Positions 15,805 to 23,686 of a DNA stretch of 64,000 nucleotides are shown one piece after another. The number at the start of each line of letters is the position of its first letter. Position 1 is the first letter of the stretch. The translations under genes were made by a program, and so were the position numbers. The notes beneath the pieces are model-generated. The model was not told the DNA's origin and made no database searches. It saw only the letters and a list, made by a program, of their open reading frames with translations. Origin of the DNA: Flavobacteriales bacterium UBA952 (GTDB lineage Bacteria > Bacteroidota > Bacteroidia > Flavobacteriales_D > Crocinitomicaceae); contig DBCS01000007.1 of assembly GCA_002293185.1 (NCBI GenBank), positions 124,231-188,230 on the forward strand. Reading direction: 5' to 3'.

Positions 15805-17711
15805 GCTCTTGGCTCTTGCCAATCACCGTATTCTTTAATGAGCTCAACCAAGGCTTCTACCGCTTGTTCTTCCTCAATATTTCTTTTGACAATCGTTTTT
15901 TCTTTATAAAGGTTGATCTTGCCTGGGCCGGTTCCGACATAGCCGTAATCGGCGTCGGCCATTTCGCCTGGGCCATTCACAATGCAACCCATGATGCCGA
16001 TTTTGAGGCCCTTGAGGTGCGCGGTGCGTTGCCTAATTTTTGCTGTGGTGTCTTGCAGGTCAAAAAGTGTACGGCCACAAGACGGGCAAGATATATATTC
16101 TGTCTTCGAAATACGCGTTCTGGTTGCCTGAAGAATTCCAAATGCTGTAGAATTGATGTGTTGAGCGCCTAATTCGGCATTGAGCCAAATACCATCGCCA
16201 AAACCGTCTATAAAGAGCGCGCCTGCGTCTGCTCCGGCAAATAATTGGAATGTTTCAAGTTCGTCGGTTTCGTATTGATAAGAGAGAATAACTGCGTTTG
16301 GAATGTTTTCCTCTTGTAATTCGAGGAAAAAACGACGGTAAAGTTGTGTTTTATTGCTGTATTTGGTATTGAGAATAACGACTGCTTTTGGTAGTGAAGC
16401 CAACAGCGGTGGAATGTTATCTTCTGCTTCGAGAGGGATAAAACTTACTTGTTCTGAAGAAATAAGATCGAGTTGCTCACTTAAAATCAAAGGATAGTAG
16501 CCAGGTTTATTGATGTATTTTGCTTGCCAAAGCTCAAAATCGATAATGACTCCTAAGGTGCCGGGCACTTCAAAATCGAGCTCATTACTTCCGATATAAA
16601 CGTAATCTGCTGCTTGATCTTGGATATTCCATTTGTCTAGCGGAATGCTGTATTGATATCCAAAACCAAATAAATGAGCGGGTTTGATTTGTTCAACATA
16701 GGAAAGATCAGCTAATACAACAGGCGTGTTTTTTCCGCCGATATTATGAAAGACCTGGCTTTCTCTTTTGCTGTACTGAAATGGCGAGTAGTGTAGGTTG
16801 CTTGCTGGAATTTTAAATTCAAATACAGTGTAATTGTCGTATTTGGCAATGAGTTTTTGGGCAACGGGAATCTCGGCTTCCGGAGCTTCTGTAAGTGAAA
16901 CTCTAATGGTGTCTCCAAGGCCGTCTTCTAAGAGCGCGCCAATTCCGACTGCAGATTTGATACGACCGTCTTCTCCGTCGCCAGCTTCTGTTACGCCTAA
17001 ATGCAGCGGATAAACCATGCCATTTTCGAGCATTTTAGCCATGAGCAGGCGGTAGGCCTGAACCATGACCAGTGTGTTGCTGGCTTTCATGGAAATCACA
17101 ATTTGATGAAAGTCGTGTTTTTCACAAATGCGAATAAATTCAAATGCAGACTCTACCATCCCTTCTGGGGTGTCGCCATAACGACTCAAGATGCGGTCTG
17201 AGAGCGAACCATGGTTTGTTCCAATACGCATGGCAGTGCCGTTTGCTTTACAAAGGAGAACCAATGGTGTGAATTTCTCTTCAATACGATCGAGTTCTGC
17301 TTGGTAGCTGCTGTCGGTGTAGTCGATTTCTTCGAATTTCTTTTTGTCTGCGTAGTTACCCGGGTTAACCCTTACTTTTTCTACGATGCCAGCTGCGATT
17401 TCAGCTGCGTTTGGTGTAAAGTGGATGTCTGCTACTAGCGGGGTGTTGTAACCTCTTTGAACCAGGGTTGCTTTGATATTTTTGAGGTTTTCGGCTTCGT
17501 TTTTACTCGGGGCAGTGAGCCTCACCAGTTCGCAACCGACGTCTATCATACGAATCGACTGCTCTACAGAGCCTTCGGTATCCATGGTGTCTGTGGTGGT
17601 CATGGATTGCACCCGAATAGGGTTTTGCCCGCCCAAGCTAAGGGTTCCGATTTGAACTTCTTTAGTTAAAACGCGCGTGCGTTTCCAAGGGTCAAGACAA
17701 TAGCGCTGCAT
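15801..17711 (-). CDS. ispG: 4-hydroxy-3-methylbut-2-enyl-diphosphate synthase (large form)
   Basis: 636 residues. Penultimate step of the MEP isoprenoid pathway, converting MEcPP to HMBPP with a [4Fe-4S] cluster. The N-terminal TIM barrel (LGGQNPIRVQSMTTTDTMDT, GCELVRLTAP) is followed by a long insertion (about 290-530), as in the three-domain plant/Chlamydia/Bacteroidota form, and then the Fe-S domain with SCPSCGR (two Cys) and GCIVNGPGEM (third Cys plus the Glu ligand). The length of about 640 residues against about 370 in the E. coli form marks the large type. dxr of the same pathway is at 45965. Single-gene unit with its own TACCTTTG box. Confidence 0.96.
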   Translation of the reverse strand: MQRYCLDPWKRTRVLTKEVQIGTLSLGGQNPIRVQSMTTTDTMDTEGSVEQSIRMIDVGCELVRLTAPSKNEAENLKNIKATLVQRGYNTPLVADIHFTPNAAEIAAGIVEKVRVNPGNYADKKKFEEIDYTDSSYQAELDRIEEKFTPLVLLCKANGTAMRIGTNHGSLSDRILSRYGDTPEGMVESAFEFIRICEKHDFHQIVISMKASNTLVMVQAYRLLMAKMLENGMVYPLHLGVTEAGDGEDGRIKSAVGIGALLEDGLGDTIRVSLTEAPEAEIPVAQKLIAKYDNYTVFEFKIPASNLHYSPFQYSKRESQVFHNIGGKNTPVVLADLSYVEQIKPAHLFGFGYQYSIPLDKWNIQDQAADYVYIGSNELDFEVPGTLGVIIDFELWQAKYINKPGYYPLILSEQLDLISSEQVSFIPLEAEDNIPPLLASLPKAVVILNTKYSNKTQLYRRFFLELQEENIPNAVILSYQYETDELETFQLFAGADAGALFIDGFGDGIWLNAELGAQHINSTAFGILQATRTRISKTEYISCPSCGRTLFDLQDTTAKIRQRTAHLKGLKIGIMGCIVNGPGEMADADYGYVGTGPGKINLYKEKTIVKRNIEEEQAVEALVELIKEYGDWQEPRA

Positions 17712-17729
17712 TTGTTTTATTTAGTCTAA

Positions 17730-17737
17730 CAAAGGTA
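17730..17737 (-). promoter_or_regulatory. -7 box (TACCTTTG) of ispG
   Basis: Exact TAnnTTTG match on the minus strand, 18 bases before the ispG ATG at 17711. Confidence 0.55.
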
Positions 17738-17790
17738 AGGAATCAATTGTTTGTGCGTTCTTTGTTAGAAAGGTTTTCAAAAATAGCAAG

Positions 17791-17798
17791 TATCTTTA
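17791..17798 (+). promoter_or_regulatory. -7 box (TATCTTTA) 4 bases before the glycosyltransferase ATG
   Basis: 7/8 match to TAnnTTTG; only TTCC separates it from the ATG at 17803, so the transcript would be leaderless or nearly so. Divergent from the ispG box. Confidence 0.5.
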
Positions 17799-17802
17799 TT
17801 CC

Positions 17803-19389
17803 ATGAAAAGTTATTGGAAGCCGTTAGATCTTCGCATTCAAATTGTCTTTACCCTTTTGGTGTTGAGCTTTTTTTATGCCTTCTGGCAGCACTTCACAAG
17901 TGATATTTTACCAATCCACGAGTGCCGTAAGTCAGACTCTTTAACGCAGGCCATACAATACATGAGAGGCGCTACTTTTCTTGAACCACAAACCAATTGG
18001 ATTTCTCCGTCAGGAAATAGAAATGCTGCTGCTGAGTTCCCAATCATCTATTATCTTCTTGGCCAAATTTGGAAAATAACGGGCTATAAGTTGTGGATTG
18101 CAAAGTTGCTCAGTTTATCAGTTTTGAGTGCGTCAATTACCTCCTTGCACCAACTTTTGTTTTGGTATTTTAATTCCAAGAATAAAGTGCTTTTGTTCGC
18201 GGCTATTATTTTTAGTGCGCCGGTATTGGTTTATTATACGGATACCGTCATGCCAAATGTCTATTCTTTTTCGTTATTTCTGTTAGCGGCATCTTCTTGT
18301 TTCGCTTATTTGCAAAATAGAAACCGGAGAAGTTACTTGTTATTTACGCTTTTTTTAGCACTGGCGATACTCATTAAAGTGACGGCACTCATTGCTGTTT
18401 TGGCATTTATTGGCGCATTCTTCTTCCATGTACTTTTTGCAAGAAGTTGGAAACCGTATTTAACAGACCATCGATTTTATTGGCTTTTCGCGAGTACCTT
18501 GACTGCACTTCTCGTTACTTTTATATGGTACAAGTATGCAATTTGGTATAATGCCTTTTATGGCGCTACTATTTTTTCTACCACAATTAGGCCAGTTTGG
18601 GAGGTGAGTCTCGAAGAACAAATGAGAATCATCAAGCTAGTGCTTACCGAACATATCAAAGAACTTTACCATCAAATGGTTTTGGTACCGTTGGTTATTT
18701 TAGCTTTTTGGTCCTTATTTAAAAAAGATATTCCAGCTTTTTTGCGCTGGTTAATTGTGATTAGTTTTCTAGGGCTAATTGCCTATTTCATTTTGTGGTT
18801 TTGGGTTTTTGACGTTCATGATTATTATTTCATTGAAGTCTTATTTGTGCCACTCGTTTTGTTAGCCATCTATATGAAATACGCCTCATTGTTTGTACCA
18901 GCTGCCAAGTGGAGAAGCTGGATTGCAATAGTTGGTCTTTCACTTATTTTCCTGAATACAGTTTCTTATACCCAGGTTGCTGCCGGACACCAAAACATTA
19001 TTGTAAAAAATACGCCCTTTATTTCGTCGTTCATTAAAGGCAATTGGGGCTGGTTTTATTTTAATCATCAAGACCATTTAGGCCAGCTGCAAGAACAGAA
19101 AGCCCGTATTCAAAAGGAAATATTGACAACAGACACGGTGTTGTGCTTCTCAGATCCTTACCCAAATGTGCACCTCACGGCAATAGAAAGAATCGGATAC
19201 ACCAATTATAACTTATCAAGAGAATTGCCGTTCGCTCCCCAGATTCAAAGCTTAATTCAGAAAGGGGCGAATAAATTGTTAGTTTTCAAATCCGAGAATA
19301 CGCATCCGGATATTCAAGGATTTTTATTAGACCTCAGTTATGAGCAGGGCAATATTCAGATATTTGACTTAAAACGCTATAAACATTAG
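17803..19389 (+). CDS. GT39-like polytopic membrane glycosyltransferase
   Basis: 528 residues with about ten membrane helices and a first periplasmic loop containing HECRKSDSLTQA (about 38-49), which places an acidic residue where PMT/ArnT-type (GT39/GT83) enzymes have their catalytic Asp/Glu. The C-terminal 110 residues are soluble. Such enzymes move a sugar from a polyprenyl-phosphate donor to a protein or lipid on the outer face of the inner membrane. No sugar-specific partner is adjacent. It is convergent with the sensor kinase, overlapping by 4 bases. Family-level confidence only. Confidence 0.7.
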   Translation: MKSYWKPLDLRIQIVFTLLVLSFFYAFWQHFTSDILPIHECRKSDSLTQAIQYMRGATFLEPQTNWISPSGNRNAAAEFPIIYYLLGQIWKITGYKLWIAKLLSLSVLSASITSLHQLLFWYFNSKNKVLLFAAIIFSAPVLVYYTDTVMPNVYSFSLFLLAASSCFAYLQNRNRRSYLLFTLFLALAILIKVTALIAVLAFIGAFFFHVLFARSWKPYLTDHRFYWLFASTLTALLVTFIWYKYAIWYNAFYGATIFSTTIRPVWEVSLEEQMRIIKLVLTEHIKELYHQMVLVPLVILAFWSLFKKDIPAFLRWLIVISFLGLIAYFILWFWVFDVHDYYFIEVLFVPLVLLAIYMKYASLFVPAAKWRSWIAIVGLSLIFLNTVSYTQVAAGHQNIIVKNTPFISSFIKGNWGWFYFNHQDHLGQLQEQKARIQKEILTTDTVLCFSDPYPNVHLTAIERIGYTNYNLSRELPFAPQIQSLIQKGANKLLVFKSENTHPDIQGFLLDLSYEQGNIQIFDLKRYKH

Positions 19390-22300
19390 CTTTTGGATTG
19401 AGCGCGTGCTAATTTTAAATAAAAAATAGTTCCGGATCCTACCAAACTCTCAAAACTGACTTCACCATCGTGTTTTTCGATAATTTGACGCACGACACTT
19501 AAGCCAATGCCAGACCCTGAAGATTTGGTGGTGAAGTAGGGTGTAAATATGCGTTCTTGTTGTTCCAAAGGAATGCCAACACCGTTGTCTTTAATGGAGA
19601 TCACCACCTTATTTTCTATTGTTTGCACGTCTATAAAAATCTGAGCTTCAGTTATGCTATCGGTAGCTTGTTTGGCATTGAGCAAAAGGTTATGAAAGAC
19701 TTGACCGAGCATCTCTTTGTCTGCATTGATCCAAAGCGCTTCTTCTTTTGGCTGAAAATTAATGAGGCGAAGTGTTTCATCGAAAATCTCGATATTTTGA
19801 GTAATAAATGTATGGAGTTCTATTTTTTCAAATATAGGTTCTGGTAATTTGGCAAAGCGGGCAAATTCGTTCGCCATTCTGGCTAAAGCATCAATTTGTT
19901 CGATGAGGGAGGGTAGGGTTTTTTGTGCAAGTTGATTAGCATCTGCATCTTGAGCATCCATTTTTCGCAATAAATGCTGGATGTTCAATTTCATTGGGGT
20001 GAGTGGATTTTTGATTTCGTGTGCAATTTGTTGGGCGAGGTCTCGCCAGGCACTCTCTCTCTCACTGCGCGCAATTTGGCCAGCAGCAAGCTCGAGTTCA
20101 GTTAATTTATCGTTATAAGCTCTTACAAGCGCGCCAATTTCGTCGTCATTTTGATAGGCGATTTTTTGATTTTTTTTACCTAGTTCTAAATTACGTACTG
20201 ATCTTGAAACAATTTGTAAAGGCCCAATTAGCCAATTGCTGACTACCAAAGCAATCAATATGGAGAGCGCCAAGAGCAGCACAAAAACATTAATGGCCGC
20301 CTTAAAAAACTGTTCAATTTGTTGTTCATAGGCTTCTTGTTGACCGAAGAGCTGAACATTAACAAAACCAATTTGCTTCAGTGAATGATTGACTATAGGC
20401 AAATATGCACTACTGTAGTTCAGTTGCCCAATTTGGTCTTGATGCGAGAAAAAACTTTGGTTGGCGCCGATGAGCGCATCCATAGCCCTTGGGTTCATAT
20501 GCTCGCCTATAAGGCCATAAGCAAACAGCTTGGGTCTGGATGAAGCAATTAGAAATCCGTCGCTATCAAAAACAAAAAGATCGGTTTTGAAGACTTTTGA
20601 TAGTTTGGCTAATTTTGTTTCTAGTGCTTTAGCGCTCACTGTTTGGTCAAGGGTATCCAACAAAATAGTTTGGGCTTTTAATTCGGCTTGCACCGAAGAA
20701 AGCTTCTCTCTTAATGCCTGCTTTGCGTAATTTTCAAACTGTTGACCAATAAAAACGGAACTGCCTAAACCATATAGGAACAAGGAAACTGCTAAGATTA
20801 ACAAGAAGGCGAGTTGCACTTTGAACGAAAGCGACCACCGCAAGGCCTTGTTGTTAAATATGGTTTTGGTGATGTTGTTGGTAATTAAGAGTAATCCCCA
20901 ATAGACGAATAAAAAAGCAAAACTCGTCACATTTGTAAACCAGCCATTTGTTTCAGAGGAGATTATAATTGCTGAACCTTTGTCTTGTTGAACCAGCACA
21001 TGAGAGAACCCATTGTGTTCGAAATGGCTTCGGTTTGCCGCGCTGCTTTTGAAAGCAGAGAGCAGATTTGGATAATTAACAGCCCCTGTTTGGTGAATAA
21101 GTCTTCCTTCGGCATATTTTCCGATGGCGTATGATTCTAAGCTGTTAGAGATGCCAGCTTGGTCTGAAATGAGCAAGCGCGGAAAGCCAATTTCTTCAGG
21201 AATTCTTTTGGAGACAAGCGTAATACCAATCGTTTTTTCCGCTTTTAAGCGCAGCAAGATGACGTAACTAAGCCCCTCTTCTTCATGGGGCATAAAAAAG
21301 AGTCCGTCTTGAATATCTGATGCTTCGCCATGTTGTTTAACGAGCGTTTTTAATCTATGAAGCTTTAGGCTATCTGCTCCAAAGCAAGGCTTATCGTTGG
21401 CGTCATATATATCGGCATCGATATCAAAACCGTCCCATACACCAGTGAAGAATTTTTGGGTCAGCAGGTGTTCGAAGCCTACTTTGGTAAATTGTTTTTG
21501 TAGGGTATCAAACGAGCTATTCAACCATTTTTCTGCTGAAATTTTAGACGCGGTCTGAGCATATGCTAATTCTAGATTGATATTGCGTTCTATGGCTAAT
21601 TGTTGCGCAAAAAGTTTACGATTGTCAATGTCTTTTTTTGCTTGTAAGTTTTGTAAATAAAAGGACACAATGGAGGCTGTTACGCTTAATATAAGCACCT
21701 CACTACTTAAGCGGCGCCATGATGTTCTTTCGACTTTTTGAAATACGAATTGAATGAGAATGACACATACGGGTAGTAGATCAATCCAGTTTTGTTCTTG
21801 TATCAATAACCAAAGAAACGGGAAGATCAGTAAACCTATTTGTAATTTATAAGATGGAAACCAGCGCTGTTTTTTATGAATAAAACCCCCAAGGTGAACT
21901 GCTCTTTGAAAACAATAGAGATAGAATCCAATTAGTGCAAAGAAAAAGTAGGAGGTGAGGCGGAGGTCAAAAAGGTGCTCAAAACTAAGTGGGATGTTCG
22001 AGTGCTCAATAACGATTTGTAATTGCTTGAGCACCCAAAGCCAAAGTAAAAAGGGAAGAAATATAGCAGCTATATTGCTCCACCATTTGTCAATATCGCG
22101 AATTAGGGCACTTATTATGCGAAATCCAAAAACAATAAAAATACTGTTCACAGCAAAAGCAAAGAAATCTGGATTCCATTCATTGTATGCAAAAAAATCA
22201 GCAGCAAACCAATCGTTACTTTGCCAATTAAGGGGCCATGTAATTTCGTACAATATAGTGCGAGTTACTACTAGGGCAAGCAATAGTACAAGGTTACCAA

Positions 22301-22955
22301 TCCAACCTTTTTCAACTAAGGTTTGGAATTGATAAATAATACAGAACAGTGCAATTAACAGGTAGAAAGCCCCCCATTTGCTTTGGCTAGACTGGCTATC
22401 TTGCGCTAGGGGACTTGCATAGAAAACAATATCATTTTGTTGATTGTAAATGGCAAATTTGCGTTCACCATTTAATTGAACATCAAATTGTCGTTTCCAA
22501 AATGAAGGGTTATTAGCCTTCAGATAATTATTGGTGAATTCATATTCTTTGAGCACACAAAAACTGACGCAACATGTAATATTATCTTTCTTAAGCGTTG
22601 TACTGTAGTAATAGCCATTATTGAGTTGAATTAACCCATTCCCCGGAAAATTTGGCGTTTTATAGCGGCCTATTGGCAGCTGATTGGTACTCCAGCCAAA
22701 AAGCTTGTCTTTTTCATAAAGATGATAGGTGAGCTCTCTGGAATTAGGGAGATTTTTGCCTTCTTCAAGGCTATTCAAAACATATTTAGCTTGAGATTTT
22801 CCGGCTTTTTCAAGAGTGGTGAATTGATCTTGAATTTCGCTAATTGAAAACCGCAGCTCTCGACTCGAAAAAAAGGAAGACATCCCTGCTATTAAAAACA
22901 AAAGACCAATTAAACTGAATTTCCAAGTTCGAATAAAAGAAAATAGCGCGTGCAT
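19386..22955 (-). CDS. NtrY-like multi-domain sensor histidine kinase (orphan)
   Basis: 1189 residues. N-terminal membrane anchor and periplasmic segment (about 10-190), a block of membrane helices (about 195-430), a second sensor-like region (about 440-690), two further helices, a Cache-like stretch (about 760-880), a helix near 890, HAMP (about 905-955), HisKA with AHEIKNPLTPMKLN (phospho-acceptor His near 979), then HATPase_c with N-box NLLLNAKQA, DNGVGIP, and GSGIGLSV. The H-box resembles NtrY. No response regulator is in the window. It lies 2 bases after uridine kinase and is probably cotranscribed with it. The signal is unknown. Two separate periplasmic regions are unusual. Confidence 0.85.
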   Translation of the reverse strand: MHALFSFIRTWKFSLIGLLFLIAGMSSFFSSRELRFSISEIQDQFTTLEKAGKSQAKYVLNSLEEGKNLPNSRELTYHLYEKDKLFGWSTNQLPIGRYKTPNFPGNGLIQLNNGYYYSTTLKKDNITCCVSFCVLKEYEFTNNYLKANNPSFWKRQFDVQLNGERKFAIYNQQNDIVFYASPLAQDSQSSQSKWGAFYLLIALFCIIYQFQTLVEKGWIGNLVLLLALVVTRTILYEITWPLNWQSNDWFAADFFAYNEWNPDFFAFAVNSIFIVFGFRIISALIRDIDKWWSNIAAIFLPFLLWLWVLKQLQIVIEHSNIPLSFEHLFDLRLTSYFFFALIGFYLYCFQRAVHLGGFIHKKQRWFPSYKLQIGLLIFPFLWLLIQEQNWIDLLPVCVILIQFVFQKVERTSWRRLSSEVLILSVTASIVSFYLQNLQAKKDIDNRKLFAQQLAIERNINLELAYAQTASKISAEKWLNSSFDTLQKQFTKVGFEHLLTQKFFTGVWDGFDIDADIYDANDKPCFGADSLKLHRLKTLVKQHGEASDIQDGLFFMPHEEEGLSYVILLRLKAEKTIGITLVSKRIPEEIGFPRLLISDQAGISNSLESYAIGKYAEGRLIHQTGAVNYPNLLSAFKSSAANRSHFEHNGFSHVLVQQDKGSAIIISSETNGWFTNVTSFAFLFVYWGLLLITNNITKTIFNNKALRWSLSFKVQLAFLLILAVSLFLYGLGSSVFIGQQFENYAKQALREKLSSVQAELKAQTILLDTLDQTVSAKALETKLAKLSKVFKTDLFVFDSDGFLIASSRPKLFAYGLIGEHMNPRAMDALIGANQSFFSHQDQIGQLNYSSAYLPIVNHSLKQIGFVNVQLFGQQEAYEQQIEQFFKAAINVFVLLLALSILIALVVSNWLIGPLQIVSRSVRNLELGKKNQKIAYQNDDEIGALVRAYNDKLTELELAAGQIARSERESAWRDLAQQIAHEIKNPLTPMKLNIQHLLRKMDAQDADANQLAQKTLPSLIEQIDALARMANEFARFAKLPEPIFEKIELHTFITQNIEIFDETLRLINFQPKEEALWINADKEMLGQVFHNLLLNAKQATDSITEAQIFIDVQTIENKVVISIKDNGVGIPLEQQERIFTPYFTTKSSGSGIGLSVVRQIIEKHDGEVSFESLVGSGTIFYLKLARAQSKS

Positions 22956-22957
22956 TG

Positions 22958-23584
22958 TTAAAAGCGATCAGGTACCAAGGTACGCAGTTGTTCACTTAAA
23001 CGCAAGAAATCTTGGTCGGCACGATGGTCATTAGCGTAAACAAAGTTTGCGGCACCTCTATAAGGAGCAATGAATTGTTCATAGCAAGGCAGCACATGGT
23101 TTTCCCATTGATAAATGATTTCTGTGCGCTTATAGCCGCGTGTTTCTTGGTCTCGGTAGATGCGCCTATCAAGTTGTGTAGTGTGGTCCACATCAACAAA
23201 AATGCTGTAATCTAATTGGGCAAAAACGTCTTGATAATGCAGTGTAAATAAGCCTTCCACAATAATGAGCTCACTTGGATGTATGGTCAGAAGTACATTT
23301 TTACTGCCTTGAACATTAAAAAAGTATTCGCGAACCTCTATGGGCTCTCCGGCAATAAGCTTTTGAAGATCTCCAGCTAATTTGTGTGAATCAAGTGCTG
23401 TTGGAAGGTCAAAATTGACGATTCCGTTGGCATCTTTGGCCTGCTGTTCAAGGGGTAAGTAGTAGTTGTCCATGGAGAAAACAGCAGTACTTGCGCCTTG
23501 AAAAGTCTCGGATAGGCGATGAAGAAGGGTGGTTTTTCCAGCGCCGCTTCCCCCACAGATTCCGATTACAAAAGGCCTACTCAT
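22958..23584 (-). CDS. udk: Uridine kinase
   Basis: 208 residues from the ATG at 23584; the longer reading from 23599 would start upstream of the promoter box. Phosphorylates uridine and cytidine (pyrimidine salvage). The P-loop GGSGAGKTT lies at 11-19, DNYY follows near 45 and the family motif FDLPTALD near 62, with the IVEGLF strand near 110. It is cytoplasmic. A 2-base gap leads to the large sensor kinase downstream, so the two are likely cotranscribed, an odd pairing. Confidence 0.95.
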   Translation of the reverse strand: MSRPFVIGICGGSGAGKTTLLHRLSETFQGASTAVFSMDNYYLPLEQQAKDANGIVNFDLPTALDSHKLAGDLQKLIAGEPIEVREYFFNVQGSKNVLLTIHPSELIIVEGLFTLHYQDVFAQLDYSIFVDVDHTTQLDRRIYRDQETRGYKRTEIIYQWENHVLPCYEQFIAPYRGAANFVYANDHRADQDFLRLSEQLRTLVPDRF

Positions 23585-23588
23585 GTAA

Positions 23589-23596
23589 CAAAGATA
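23589..23596 (-). promoter_or_regulatory. -7 box (TATCTTTG) 4 bases before udk
   Basis: Exact TAnnTTTG match on the minus strand, separated by TTAC from the ATG at 23584; predicts a leaderless udk-kinase transcript. Confidence 0.6.
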
Positions 23597-23652
23597 CAAC
23601 TTGTGAGCTACTTTTTTCGTCTTCTAAATATGGCTTGTACCTTAAAAAACCT

Positions 23653-23660
23653 TATTTTCG
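23653..23660 (+). promoter_or_regulatory. Candidate -7 box (TATTTTCG) of the secreted protease
   Basis: 7/8 match to TAnnTTTG; TTG at 23635-23637 is 15 bases upstream. Leader of about 22 bases. Confidence 0.35.
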
Positions 23661-23686
23661 AAATGTTAATTTATTAAGTCCTCTCC

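Noticed and set aside
15809..15822. TTGGC-TCTT-GCCAA hairpin after the rluA-type gene
   Set aside because: Inside the ispG coding sequence, short stem, no T-run; not convincing as a terminator.
16001..17669. Several open frames on the plus strand opposite ispG
   Set aside because: They are shadows of the ispG frame: no start signals, no domain-like sequence, and the minus-strand protein explains the region.
21955..22332. Plus-strand open frame opposite the sensor kinase
   Set aside because: The strongly basic composition is that of a frame shadow; the kinase is continuous across it.
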